NCBI GenBank assembly: GCA_904501685.1
Contig: CAJGBX010000024.1
Coordinates: 1 to 15,408, forward strand
Direction: 5' to 3'
DNA length: 15,408 nucleotides
From: Clostridiaceae bacterium
GTDB taxonomy: Bacteria; Bacillota; Clostridia; Oscillospirales; Acutalibacteraceae
The translations under genes were made by a program, and so were the position numbers. Below are positions 7,284 to 15,126 of the stretch, piece by piece (the first letter of the stretch is position 1; every line of letters begins with the position of its first letter). A model generated the notes under the pieces. That model did no database searches and was not told where the DNA came from. It saw only the letters and a program-made list of their open reading frames with translations.

Positions 7284-7312
7284 ACATTGTTCCTTTTCGG
7301 AACTGCCATAGT

Positions 7313-7341
7313 ATATTAACACAGTTCGTCAAAAAAATCAA
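7313..7341 (-). promoter_or_regulatory. Putative tRNA-Arg promoter
   Basis: On the minus strand TTGATT (7341-7336), a 17-base spacer and TAATAT (7318-7313). A run of A and T lies just upstream of the -35 (about 7342-7369, including the palindromic AATTTTTTTAAAAAATT) and could act as an UP element. The leader holds a small GTTCC/GGAAC hairpin at 7289-7303. The rest of the gap up to 7429 shows no terminator with a clear T-tract for the ABC operon. Confidence 0.45.
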
Positions 7342-7429
7342 TAGTAAATTTTAATTTTTTTAAAAAATTATTTATATTACATTTAAGTGCCGGAATTTTT
7401 GATTTATAGCAATGATTATTTTATAAATT

Positions 7430-8182
7430 TTACTTGCTATACGAGGCAAGGAACGCTTTTAACCGTTCGGTTTTGGGATTTCCGAAAACCTCACTCGGCT
7501 TGCCCTGCTCGGCAATAACACCCTCATCCATGAAAATGACCATATCCGAAACATCCTTGGCAAAGCCCATTTCGTGTGTGACAACCACCATCGTCATATG
7601 TCCGTCGGCAAGTGACCTGATAACCTTTAAAACCTCACCTGTGAGCTCAGGGTCGAGCGCACTCGTCGGCTCGTCAAAGCACAGAATTTCAGGGTCAAGC
7701 GCCAGAGCGCGTGCTATTGCCACACGCTGCTGCTGACCGCCTGAAAGCTGACAAGGATAGCTGTCCTTCTTTTCAATAAGACCGACCTTTTCAATCAGCT
7801 CAAGAGCCTTTTCCTTATTATTCTCGTGGGTGTCTTTTTTAAGCAAGTCGGGAGCAAGCATAACATTTTCCAACACAGTATACTGCGGAAAAAGATTAAA
7901 CGACTGAAACACAAGACCGAAATGCAAACGTCTTTTTCTTAATTCCTCATCTGAACGGCGTACTTTAGTCGAACCGTCAAAAATAGTCTCACCGTTGACG
8001 GTGATTGTGCCCTCATCAGCAAATTCAAGCGAATTTAAACAACGCAGCAGCGTTGTTTTGCCGCTACCCGAAGAGCCGATAATAGACAAAACCTGACTCT
8101 TTTCCAAGGAAAAATCTATACCCTTTAAAACCTCGGTCTTGCCGAAGCTTTTTCTTAAATTTTTAACCTCTAAAACGGCCAC
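7430..8182 (-). CDS. Polar amino-acid ABC transporter, ATP-binding protein
   Basis: Cytosolic ATPase subunit that powers amino-acid import together with the permease and binding protein encoded just upstream. The 250 residues carry every motif: Walker A GSSGSGKTT (36-44), Q-loop Q93, signature LSGGQQQR (146-153), Walker B ILCFDEPTSALDPE (166-179) and the H-loop at H203 in VTHEMGFA. The sequence is typical of the HisP/GlnQ (PAAT) group. The GTG at 8182 is preferred as start because GAGGTG lies 6 bases before it; the in-frame GTG at 8191, two codons after the permease stop, is a reasonable alternative with AAGGA upstream. The substrate cannot be told from this subunit. Confidence 0.93.
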   Translation of the reverse strand: MAVLEVKNLRKSFGKTEVLKGIDFSLEKSQVLSIIGSSGSGKTTLLRCLNSLEFADEGTITVNGETIFDGSTKVRRSDEELRKRRLHFGLVFQSFNLFPQYTVLENVMLAPDLLKKDTHENNKEKALELIEKVGLIEKKDSYPCQLSGGQQQRVAIARALALDPEILCFDEPTSALDPELTGEVLKVIRSLADGHMTMVVVTHEMGFAKDVSDMVIFMDEGVIAEQGKPSEVFGNPKTERLKAFLASYSK

Positions 8183-8192
8183 CTTTGTCACC

Positions 8193-8918
8193 TCAATCCT
8201 TAAAATAGCTCAGCTTCTTCTCGACCTTACCTAAAATAACAGTAAGAAGTCCGACAAAAATCAAATAGAAAACACCTGTAAAGAACAACGGCCAAATTAG
8301 TGCCTTAGTTGCGGCAAGCTCCTTAGCCTGCTTGATAATTTCGGGAATCATAATACAGTTGGCAAGTGCGGTATCCTTTATAAGCGTAATGATTTCATTC
8401 GACATCGGCGGAACGATACGCTTTACAACCTGCTTTAAAATAATCTTTTTAAACACCTGCGACTTGGTCATACCCAAAACAAATCCGGCCTCGTACTGAC
8501 CTTTGGGTATGCTTTCGATACCGCCGCGGTAGATTTCTGAAAAATAGCAGGCATAATTAATGGTGAACGCAATCAAAACGGCAACAAGACCGCCTGCGTT
8601 TATCATTAAAAGACGCAAAACACCATCGGTTGGAATTTCAAAATTGCTGATTATGTAACGGTCAATGTTGCTGAACACCGGATTCCCAAACAACAGACCC
8701 GGAACATAGTAGATTATAAAAATCTGCAGCATTAAGGGTATTCCTCGGACAATCCAAACTACAGTCTTGGCAACGGCACGTACCGGTGCAAGCTTACTCA
8801 TTGAGCAAAACGCAATCGGCAGTCCCAACGGTACACCGCAAATAAGCGTAACTGCAAAGATTATAAGCGAGAACACAAAACCGTCAGACAAAAACGATAC
8901 AACTTCCCAAAAACTCAT
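8193..8918 (-). CDS. Polar amino-acid ABC transporter, permease protein
   Basis: Integral membrane subunit of 241 residues in the HisM/GlnP family, expected to act as a homodimer since only one permease gene is present. Hydrophobic segments lie at about 13-37, 51-75, 101-125 and 205-230, with a shorter one near 170-195. The cytoplasmic EAA loop that docks with the ATPase is GQYEAGFVLGMTKSQVFKK (140-158). The start is ATG at 8918 with GGAG about 9 bases before. The stop lies within a dozen bases of the ATPase start, and GGATTGAGGTG spans the junction, so translation of the two is probably coupled. Confidence 0.93.
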   Translation of the reverse strand: MSFWEVVSFLSDGFVFSLIIFAVTLICGVPLGLPIAFCSMSKLAPVRAVAKTVVWIVRGIPLMLQIFIIYYVPGLLFGNPVFSNIDRYIISNFEIPTDGVLRLLMINAGGLVAVLIAFTINYACYFSEIYRGGIESIPKGQYEAGFVLGMTKSQVFKKIILKQVVKRIVPPMSNEIITLIKDTALANCIMIPEIIKQAKELAATKALIWPLFFTGVFYLIFVGLLTVILGKVEKKLSYFKD

Positions 8919-8954
8919 ATTGTTTACTCCAAATTATCTCTATACATAACTTAT

Positions 8955-8980
8955 GCAGACGGGATTTTCATCCCGTCTGC
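8955..8980 (-). other. Intercistronic hairpin without T-tract
   Basis: A perfect 11-bp stem, GCAGACGGGAT (8955-8965) and its complement (8970-8980), closes a 4-base loop. Neither side has a T-run, so strong termination is unlikely. Its place right after the binding-protein stop suggests a 3'-end stabiliser that keeps more binding-protein mRNA than permease mRNA. Confidence 0.6.
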
Positions 8981-9013
8981 CTGAAACTTAAGCCTAATTA
9001 AATTCAATAAGAA

Positions 9014-9835
9014 TTACTTCTCGTCCTGAGGAGCCTTCTGGTCGGCATAATCGGTGATAGCGGTAGTTTCAACACCGTACTTCACAGCCAAGGCCTTGAT
9101 AGTGCCGTCTGCACCGAGCTTGTCGAGCTGCTCGTTAACCTTCTTGGTTAAGTCACTGCCCTTCTTAAAGCCGATTGCATAATATTCAACATCACTTGAA
9201 AGAGCATCAACGATAGTAAGGTTAGCATAGTCACCCTTACCGCAATAGCTCTTGGCAAGCTGAGCATCAACAACGGCAAAATCGGCGGTACCTGCGTTAA
9301 CCTCCATCAAACCGTCGGTCTGCTTGATAACGCCCTTGAAAACCATACCCTCAAAGGACTTGGCATAGGTTTCACCGGCTGAACCGCTTTCGGCAGTACC
9401 GATTTTACCCTTGAGGTCAGCTGCTGCAGCAACACCCGAACCGTTCTTAACAACTATAACCTGTCTGTTTTCCATATAATTGTAGGAAAAATCAACCTTT
9501 TCGGCACGCATTACACCGTCATCATCGGCAGTATTGCAGGTAAAACCGTTCCAGATGCAGTCAATAGTGCCTGCGTTAAGATCGGTATATTTGTTATCCC
9601 ACTGAATTTCCTTGAAAATAACCTTGTAGCCTAAGTTAGAAAAAACCTTTTCGGCAAGCTCGGTATCAAAACCGATAAGCTTGTTTTCGGCATCAAGATA
9701 GTTCATCGGCGAATAGATTGTGTAGCCGACAACCAAGGACTTTTGCTCCTTCTTTTCGCCGCCGCAAGCGGTAAATGCTACCATGCACATAAGTACTGCA
9801 AGCACAAGGCTCAAAAGTTTAACTGCTTTTTTCAT
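9014..9835 (-). CDS. Amino-acid ABC transporter substrate-binding lipoprotein
   Basis: Extracellular solute-binding protein, family 3, of 273 residues, which captures an amino acid and delivers it to the permease. It has a lipoprotein signal with a lipobox-like VAFTAC and the modified cysteine at C24, followed by a GGEKKEQK linker. The mature domain starts LVVGYTIYSPMNYLD and has the family motif LIGFDTELAEKVFSNLGY, then WDNKYTDLNAGTIDCIWNG and the hinge/second lobe LKGKIGTAESGSAGETYA and VVDAQLAK. As first gene of a three-gene operon it lies under a consensus promoter, and a hairpin follows it. Specificity (glutamine, histidine, lysine, cystine or other) cannot be called safely. Confidence 0.92.
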   Translation of the reverse strand: MKKAVKLLSLVLAVLMCMVAFTACGGEKKEQKSLVVGYTIYSPMNYLDAENKLIGFDTELAEKVFSNLGYKVIFKEIQWDNKYTDLNAGTIDCIWNGFTCNTADDDGVMRAEKVDFSYNYMENRQVIVVKNGSGVAAAADLKGKIGTAESGSAGETYAKSFEGMVFKGVIKQTDGLMEVNAGTADFAVVDAQLAKSYCGKGDYANLTIVDALSSDVEYYAIGFKKGSDLTKKVNEQLDKLGADGTIKALAVKYGVETTAITDYADQKAPQDEK

Positions 9836-9877
9836 AATATCAACCTCTTTTATGTAATTTTTGAAATTTTATTGTGT

Positions 9878-9893
9878 CTAAACACTTTAGTGT
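9878..9893. promoter_or_regulatory. Inverted repeats at the ABC operon transcription start
   Basis: Two overlapping repeats sit here: CTAAA-CAC-TTTAG (9878-9890) and ACACT-TT-AGTGT (9882-9893). They cover the expected start of the leftward transcript, a typical repressor position. The regulator is unknown. Confidence 0.35.
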
Positions 9894-9899
9894 GCTAAC

Positions 9900-9928
9900 A
9901 TATTACCACGCTAATACACGCTTGTCAA
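9900..9928 (-). promoter_or_regulatory. Consensus promoter of the ABC operon
   Basis: On the minus strand TTGACA (9928-9923), 17 bases, TAATAT (9905-9900), with an A/T-rich stretch upstream. Transcription should start near 9893, giving a leader of about 58 bases. No T-box or known riboswitch motif is seen in that leader. Confidence 0.75.
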
Positions 9929-9980
9929 TAGTTTTTTAAAAAATTTCTTAAAATATTGCGAATGCTTGTTCAGTTTGATG

Positions 9981-10009
9981 TTTACTTTTAAAAAAAATTA
10001 TTGTAAAAT
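9981..10009 (+). promoter_or_regulatory. Putative uvrA promoter
   Basis: TTTACT (9981-9986), 17 bases, TAAAAT (10004-10009). The A/T-rich context allows alternatives. No GAAC-N4-GTTC type LexA box is visible between here and the start codon. Confidence 0.4.
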
Positions 10010-10059
10010 AATATAGAATATTGGGAATTATAGTCTTACGATATATTTAGGAGAAAGAC

Positions 10060-12894
10060 ATGATTGATAAAATAATTATACGTGGTGCCAAGGAGCACAA
10101 CCTAAAAAACATAGATTTAGAAATTCCTCGTGACCGGCTGGTTGTTTTAACCGGTCTTTCAGGCTCGGGCAAGTCTTCGTTGGCATTCGACACTCTTTAT
10201 GCCGAGGGTCAGCGAAGATATGTTGAGTCACTGTCCAGCTATGCACGTCAGTTCCTGGGTCAGATGGAAAAGCCGGATGTTGACAGTATTGACGGTCTTT
10301 CGCCTGCAATTTCTATCGACCAAAAAACCACCTCCAAAAATCCTCGTTCAACTGTAGGCACAGTTACCGAGATTTACGACTATCTGCGTTTATTGTATGC
10401 TCACGTCGGTGTGCCGCACTGTCCCATTTGCGGCCGTGAAATCGTGAAACAAACGGTTGACCAGATTGTCGACCGCATTTTGGAAAACGGCGAAGGTGAC
10501 AAGATACTCATTATGTCACCGATTATCCGCGCTAAAAAAGGTGAACACGTAAAGCTATTAGAAAAGGCCCGTAAGGACGGATATGTCAGAGTTCGTATTG
10601 ACGGAGAGGTTTACGATTTATCTGAAGAAATTAAGCTTGAAAAGACCAAAAAGCACACCATTGAGACCGTTATCGACCGCCTTGTGCTTAAAGACGGCGT
10701 CGCCAAGCGTCTGACCGACAGTGTTGAAACCGCTTTAAGGCTTTCAGGCGGAATAGTCACTATCTCGATAGTGGGAGGTCAGGAATACACCTTTTCAGAA
10801 AATTATGCCTGTCCCGACCACGATATCAGTATGCCGGAACTGGCACCGAGAATGTTCTCATTTAACAGTCCGTTCGGCGCTTGCCCTACCTGTACCGGCC
10901 TCGGGATTTTTATGAAAATAAATCCGCTTTTGTTGGTTCCCGATGAGTCAAAATCCTTAGCTGAGGGCTGTATCAGAGCTTCGGGTTGGGGTACAACCGG
11001 TTGGGGCGTCAAGGAAGAGGGTACCATCGCCTTAATGTATTACAAAGGCTTGGCCGAGCATTACGGCTTTGATATTAACACGCCCTACCGTGATTTATCC
11101 CCCGAGGTTAAAGATATTATAATGTACGGCACCAACGGTAAGAAAATTGATTTTGTTCGGAACTCGGTTTGGGGCAAAGGTAAATTCTCGGCAACATTTG
11201 AGGGTGTTGTAAACAACCTTGAACGTCGATATAAGGAAACTACGAGTGAGTTTTCACGTAATGAAATTGAGTCATTGATGACCGAGTGCCCCTGTCCCGA
11301 ATGTAAGGGCGCACGACTCAAAAAGGATATTATGAGCGTTACGGTCGGCGGACTTAATATCAAAGAACTTTGCGATTTGCAGATTGTAGATTGCTTAAAA
11401 TTCTTTAACGAATTAAAGCTTAGCACACGCGACCAAAGCATTGCCGAGCCTATCGTAAAAGAGGTTAAATCACGTCTGTCATTCCTGGTAAGCGTAGGCT
11501 TGGATTATCTGACGCTTTTCCGTGCTTCGGGTACGCTTTCCGGCGGTGAAAGTCAGCGAATAAGACTCGCCACTCAAATCGGCTCCTCGCTTATGGGTGT
11601 TTTATATATTTTGGATGAACCGAGCATTGGTCTGCATCAGCGAGACAATGAAAAACTGCTTAAAACCCTGCAGCAGCTTCGCGACCTCGGCAACACCGTT
11701 ATAGTCGTTGAGCACGATGAGGATACAATGCGTGCCGCCGATTTTATTGTCGATATTGGTCCTGGCGCCGGTGTTCACGGCGGTGAGGTTGTATGCGCCG
11801 GAACTCCCGAGGAGATTCAAAACTGCAAAGACTCCGTTACGGGTGACTATTTATCGGGTCGAAAGAAAATCGAGGTGCCGATTACAAGACGTGCCGGCAA
11901 CGGCAAGACTGTAACAATAGTCGAAGCCTCGGAAAACAACCTTAAAAATATAAACGTCACCCTGCCCTTAGGCAAAATGATTGGCATTACCGGCGTTTCA
12001 GGCTCGGGCAAATCCACGCTTATCAACAGTGTGCTTTATCAACGCCTGGCCTGTGAATTAAACGGTGCAAAACGTATCTGGGGCAAGCATAAGGCTATAA
12101 ATGGACTTGAAAATTTAGACAAGGTTATCGAAATAAGCCAGTCCCCGATTGGCAGAACTCCGCGTTCAAACCCTGCCACCTATACCGGTGTGTTTAACGA
12201 TATACGTGAGCTTTTTGCCGCTACCAAGGATGCCAAAATGAAGGGCTACAATGCAGGACGTTTTTCGTTCAACGTCAGGGGCGGACGGTGTGAGGCCTGC
12301 GAGGGTGACGGTATAATCAAAATCGAAATGCACTTTTTGCCCGATATTTACGTTCCCTGCGAGGTGTGTAAGGGTAGCCGCTACAACCGCGAGACCTTAG
12401 AGGTAAAATACCGTGACAAAAGCATCTATGACGTGCTTGAAATGACGGTTGAGGAGGCTATGTATTTCTTCGAAAATCATCAAAAGATATACCGCAAGCT
12501 AAAGACCCTTTATGACGTCGGCTTAGGCTATGTCAAGCTGGGTCAGCCGGCTACCACGCTTTCGGGCGGTGAGGCTCAGCGTGTGAAATTGGCAACCGAG
12601 CTTTCAAAAAGACCGACCGGCAGAACTATGTATATTTTGGACGAGCCCACAACCGGACTTCATACCGCCGATGTGCACCGACTGATTGATGTGTTTAACC
12701 GACTTGTCGATGCAGGCAATACAATGGTTATAATCGAGCACAACCTCGATGTTATAAAATCGGTCGACCATATTATTGATTTGGGTCCCGAGGGCGGTGA
12801 CCGAGGCGGAAATATTGTCGTTCAGGGTACCCCTGAGGAGGTTGCTAAGTGCAAAAAGTCCTACACAGGTCAGTTTTTGAAGAAATTACTTTAA
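10060..12894 (+). CDS. uvrA: Excinuclease ABC subunit A
   Basis: Damage-recognition ATPase of nucleotide excision repair; as a dimer it finds distorted DNA and loads UvrB. At 944 residues it is full length. The first ATPase has Walker A GLSGSGKS (32-39), signature LSGGESQR (493-500) and Walker B LYILDEPS (515-522). The second has GVSGSGKS (645-652), LSGGEAQR (834-841) and MYILDEPT (857-864). Zinc sites are visible at C121/C124, at C251/H254 with C275/C278 (a histidine replaces the usual second cysteine), at C410/C412/C415, and the long C-terminal finger C744/C747/C767/C770. The start is ATG at 10060, 6 bases after AGGAG. The usual neighbour uvrB is absent from the window. No terminator is seen before the next gene. 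Confidence 0.97.
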   Translation: MIDKIIIRGAKEHNLKNIDLEIPRDRLVVLTGLSGSGKSSLAFDTLYAEGQRRYVESLSSYARQFLGQMEKPDVDSIDGLSPAISIDQKTTSKNPRSTVGTVTEIYDYLRLLYAHVGVPHCPICGREIVKQTVDQIVDRILENGEGDKILIMSPIIRAKKGEHVKLLEKARKDGYVRVRIDGEVYDLSEEIKLEKTKKHTIETVIDRLVLKDGVAKRLTDSVETALRLSGGIVTISIVGGQEYTFSENYACPDHDISMPELAPRMFSFNSPFGACPTCTGLGIFMKINPLLLVPDESKSLAEGCIRASGWGTTGWGVKEEGTIALMYYKGLAEHYGFDINTPYRDLSPEVKDIIMYGTNGKKIDFVRNSVWGKGKFSATFEGVVNNLERRYKETTSEFSRNEIESLMTECPCPECKGARLKKDIMSVTVGGLNIKELCDLQIVDCLKFFNELKLSTRDQSIAEPIVKEVKSRLSFLVSVGLDYLTLFRASGTLSGGESQRIRLATQIGSSLMGVLYILDEPSIGLHQRDNEKLLKTLQQLRDLGNTVIVVEHDEDTMRAADFIVDIGPGAGVHGGEVVCAGTPEEIQNCKDSVTGDYLSGRKKIEVPITRRAGNGKTVTIVEASENNLKNINVTLPLGKMIGITGVSGSGKSTLINSVLYQRLACELNGAKRIWGKHKAINGLENLDKVIEISQSPIGRTPRSNPATYTGVFNDIRELFAATKDAKMKGYNAGRFSFNVRGGRCEACEGDGIIKIEMHFLPDIYVPCEVCKGSRYNRETLEVKYRDKSIYDVLEMTVEEAMYFFENHQKIYRKLKTLYDVGLGYVKLGQPATTLSGGEAQRVKLATELSKRPTGRTMYILDEPTTGLHTADVHRLIDVFNRLVDAGNTMVIIEHNLDVIKSVDHIIDLGPEGGDRGGNIVVQGTPEEVAKCKKSYTGQFLKKLL

Positions 12895-12919
12895 AATTAA
12901 CACATTATTCACTTGTAGG

Positions 12920-12948
12920 TTGACTTTTTGTGCAACAATGATTAATAT
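12920..12948 (+). promoter_or_regulatory. Promoter of the DUF5685/J-domain operon
   Basis: TTGACT (12920-12925), 17 bases, TAATAT (12943-12948): a near-consensus sigma-A promoter. The start point near 12955 favours the TTG at 12976 as the first codon over the in-frame TTG at 12958. Confidence 0.65.
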
Positions 12949-12975
12949 GAAAGATGCTTGAAGGGAAGTGAGGCT

Positions 12976-13833
12976 TTGTTTGGCTATATAAAGGTGCACA
13001 AGCCCGAATTAAAGGTAAAGGATTTTGAAATTTACAATGCCGTATATTGCGGACTGTGTAGAAAGCTTGGCAAGACCTACGGCGCACTTTCCAAGTTCAG
13101 CCTAAGCTATGATATGACCTTTGTATCACTGCTTCAAGCCTCGTTAAGTGAGGAGTTTTACGGTTATGAGCGAAAACGCTGCCGTGTTAATCCTTTTAAA
13201 AAATGCACCTACTGTAAATCGGACAGTGACAGTCATTCTTTAGCCGCAGCAGCAAGTGTGGCACTGACCGATATGAAGGTGCGTGACAATATTGCTGACT
13301 GCCGATTTTTCAAGTCGCTCTGCTACCGCTTTTTAAGGCTTTTTACCAAATGTTGGAGCAAAAAGGCCTACCGCGATTTTCCCGAGCTTGAAAAAATCAC
13401 AGACGAATATTTCAAAAGCCAACAGCTGGCTGAAAACGACCCCCATTGCGGCTTGGACCAAGCTGCCGAGCCGACAGCCTTGGCGGTCAGCCAAATTTTA
13501 TCGCTTATCGAATGTGAAGAAAAATACAAATTCGTTTTAAAACGCATGGGCTATTGCTTGGGAAAATGGGTGTACCTGTGCGATGTCGCAGACGACCTTG
13601 AACAGGATATAAAATTACACCGCTTTAATCCGCTTATCAAGGAATTACCGAATAATACCGAGCCGCTGAAATTCGCCGAAACCAGGCTTGTTCCAATACT
13701 TAATACCTGCTTTGTCGAATGCTCGACCTATTCAGAACTGTTGGAAATCAAAAGGTTTAAGCAGATATTAGACAACATATTATATGAGGGCTTGAAAAAT
13801 GCCCAACTAAAAATATTTACTGAGGAGACCTAA
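12976..13833 (+). CDS. DUF5685 family cysteine-rich protein
   Basis: The product is 285 residues, recognised from memory as DUF5685 by its opening FGYIKVHKPELKVKDFEIYNAVYCGLC. The TTG at 12976 is taken as the start because family members begin at this FGY and AAGGGAAG lies about 9 bases before; the frame extends six codons upstream to another TTG. There is no signal peptide, so it is likely cytosolic. Cysteines are abundant: C25/C28 in YCGLC and C69/C77/C80 in RCRVNPFKKCTYC could bind a metal. A late acidic motif DVADDLEQD (203-211) recalls the aspartate motifs of isoprenoid-synthase folds, but that likeness is weak. It is first in an operon with a J-domain gene 3 bases downstream. Function unknown. 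Confidence 0.85.
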   Translation: MFGYIKVHKPELKVKDFEIYNAVYCGLCRKLGKTYGALSKFSLSYDMTFVSLLQASLSEEFYGYERKRCRVNPFKKCTYCKSDSDSHSLAAAASVALTDMKVRDNIADCRFFKSLCYRFLRLFTKCWSKKAYRDFPELEKITDEYFKSQQLAENDPHCGLDQAAEPTALAVSQILSLIECEEKYKFVLKRMGYCLGKWVYLCDVADDLEQDIKLHRFNPLIKELPNNTEPLKFAETRLVPILNTCFVECSTYSELLEIKRFKQILDNILYEGLKNAQLKIFTEET

Positions 13834-13836
13834 AAT

Positions 13837-14442
13837 ATGAAAGACCCTTATGAGGTTTTAGGCGTCGGACGTGACGCTACAGATGAACAAATAAAATCCG
13901 CCTACCGCGAAAAGGCAAGAAAGTTCCACCCCGATAACTTCAACGATAATCCTGCCGCCGCCGAAATGGCGACCGAAAAAATGCAGGAAATCAACGAGGC
14001 TTACGATACCATTATCAAGCGCCGTAAGAACAAGACCTCAAGCGGTTCGGGTTACAGTAATAACTGGGGTGCCGGCAACGAGCGTGCTGACTCCGGCTTT
14101 AACGATGTAAGAAGGCTTATTTCCTCCGGCCGCTTTGAAGAGGCTCAGGAAATCTTGGACGGCGTTCCGCCTGAGGGCCGTAATGCCGAGTGGTACTTCC
14201 TTAACAGTATCGTGCTTTACCGCAGAGGTTGGTTTGATGCTGCATTTACTAGTATAAACAACGCCGTTCGTATGGACCCCTCTAATGCCGAGTACCGTGC
14301 TGCCTTAAACCGTATGCAACAAAGCCGTCACGGCTATAACCCTTATGGAGGCGGAACCTATCAGCAAACCGGCGCCGCCTGTACTCCTTGTGACTGTTGT
14401 GCAGGCTTGATGTGTGCCGATATGTGCTGCCGTTGTATGTAG
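13837..14442 (+). CDS. J-domain protein with TPR-like middle and Cys-rich tail
   Basis: A 201-residue DnaJ-like co-chaperone, not DnaJ itself: the G/F-linked zinc domain and C-terminal substrate domains are missing. Residues 1-64 are a J-domain with the HPD motif at 31-33, needed to stimulate DnaK ATPase. A Ser/Gly/Asn linker (68-88) leads to a helical TPR-like part (about 89-162, with ISSGRFEEAQEILDGVP and AEWYFLNSIVLYRRGWFDAA). The last 20 residues hold eight cysteines (182, 185, 187, 188, 193, 197, 198, 200). The start is ATG at 13837, 9 bases after GAGGAG (13822-13827), which lies inside the end of the DUF5685 gene. The tail could bind metal, be lipidated or sit at a membrane; which is not known. 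Confidence 0.88.
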   Translation: MKDPYEVLGVGRDATDEQIKSAYREKARKFHPDNFNDNPAAAEMATEKMQEINEAYDTIIKRRKNKTSSGSGYSNNWGAGNERADSGFNDVRRLISSGRFEEAQEILDGVPPEGRNAEWYFLNSIVLYRRGWFDAAFTSINNAVRMDPSNAEYRAALNRMQQSRHGYNPYGGGTYQQTGAACTPCDCCAGLMCADMCCRCM

Positions 14443-14443
14443 T

Positions 14444-14989
14444 ATGAAAAGCACCGTAAAAATCACCGCCTGCGGTGTTATTTCAGCACTGGCAGTTGTA
14501 TTAATGTTGGGTACCAATATACCAATAATGCTTTATACTGTACCGGCCTTGACCGGAATGTTATTTTTAATCCCTGCTATTGAGCTTAGTCCTAAGTGGG
14601 CATTTCTTTGCTTTGGAATAACCGGTGTCTTATCGTTTTTACTACCAACCGAGCGTGAGGCTCTGATAATGTTTTTAGGTCTATTAGGATACTACCCCAC
14701 AGTAAAAGTTCTTGTCGAGCGTTTAAAATCACGCGCTATCGGCGTGGCCATAAAGCTTGTGACCTTTAACGCCGCCATCACCGCCTGCTTTTGGTTGACC
14801 TTTGAATTACTTGGAATTAACATATTCAAAAGTGAAAAGCTACCCTTGGAAATAATGATAATCGCAGTATATGCGGTCGGAAATATTGTGTTCGCAGTCT
14901 ATGATTTTGCACTGACAAGAATTTTAAATGTATACTTCTTAAAATGGCGTAAGACCGTCCGCAAGACTTTAGGAATAAAGTCTAAATAA
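14444..14989 (+). CDS. Small integral membrane protein of the J-domain operon
   Basis: The product is 181 residues with about five hydrophobic segments (roughly 8-24, 28-46, 50-67, 72-84 with a charged loop after it, 103-122 and 136-156) and a basic C-terminus (KWRKTVRKTLGIKSK). It is not recognised with certainty; the general look recalls substrate-binding S components of ECF transporters, but no motif proves that. The ATG at 14444 is one base after the TAG of the J-domain gene and has no clear ribosome site of its own, so translation is probably by reinitiation. An in-frame ATG at 14414 lies inside the J-domain gene and would add ten residues; it is less likely. A hairpin follows the gene. 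Confidence 0.78.
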   Translation: MKSTVKITACGVISALAVVLMLGTNIPIMLYTVPALTGMLFLIPAIELSPKWAFLCFGITGVLSFLLPTEREALIMFLGLLGYYPTVKVLVERLKSRAIGVAIKLVTFNAAITACFWLTFELLGINIFKSEKLPLEIMIIAVYAVGNIVFAVYDFALTRILNVYFLKWRKTVRKTLGIKSK

Positions 14990-15007
14990 AACTAACAACA
15001 AAAAAAC

Positions 15008-15065
15008 CGACAAGGCGTGGTATCCGTTACGGGCATCACGCCTTGTCGATTACTTTCTGTTTTTA
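15008..15065 (+). terminator. Hairpin terminator of the J-domain operon
   Basis: A perfect 12-bp stem, CGACAAGGCGTG (15008-15019) with 15037-15048, continues inward to about 22 pairs with one mismatch and wobbles, closing on TTA. The T-tract is imperfect (TTACTTTCTGTTTTT, 15051-15065). An A-run at 15000-15006 would give the reverse strand a T-tract. Confidence 0.65.
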
Positions 15066-15091
15066 CAATAATACAAAGCGCCAATTTTTAC

Positions 15092-15120
15092 TTGACAATC
15101 GGTATTAAAAAAGGTATAAT
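15092..15120 (+). promoter_or_regulatory. Perfect-consensus promoter of tRNA-Leu
   Basis: TTGACA (15092-15097), exactly 17 bases, TATAAT (15115-15120). All twelve positions match the sigma-A consensus, as expected for a stable RNA gene. Transcription should start near 15127. Confidence 0.85.
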
Positions 15121-15126
15121 AGCTCT

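Noticed and set aside
7289..7303. GTTCC/GGAAC hairpin as a terminator
   Set aside because: The stem has 5 pairs, no T-tract follows, and it lies within the tRNA-Arg leader.
9836..9899. Riboswitch or T-box in the ABC operon leader
   Set aside because: The leader is only about 58 bases, A/T-rich, and lacks conserved motifs and a terminator.
11085..11441. Minus-strand open frame of 118 codons inside uvrA, and others such as 5659-5973, 6345-6554 and 10076-10309
   Set aside because: These are shadows of uvrA and comM with no recognisable protein features or ribosome sites.
13585..13611. DUF5685 protein as a prenyl or squalene synthase
   Set aside because: Only one short aspartate-rich motif is seen; a second matching motif and other family features are missing, so no enzyme name is given.
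14444..14989. Named ECF S component
   Set aside because: The number of hydrophobic segments and size are compatible, but no signature supports a substrate or the family firmly.
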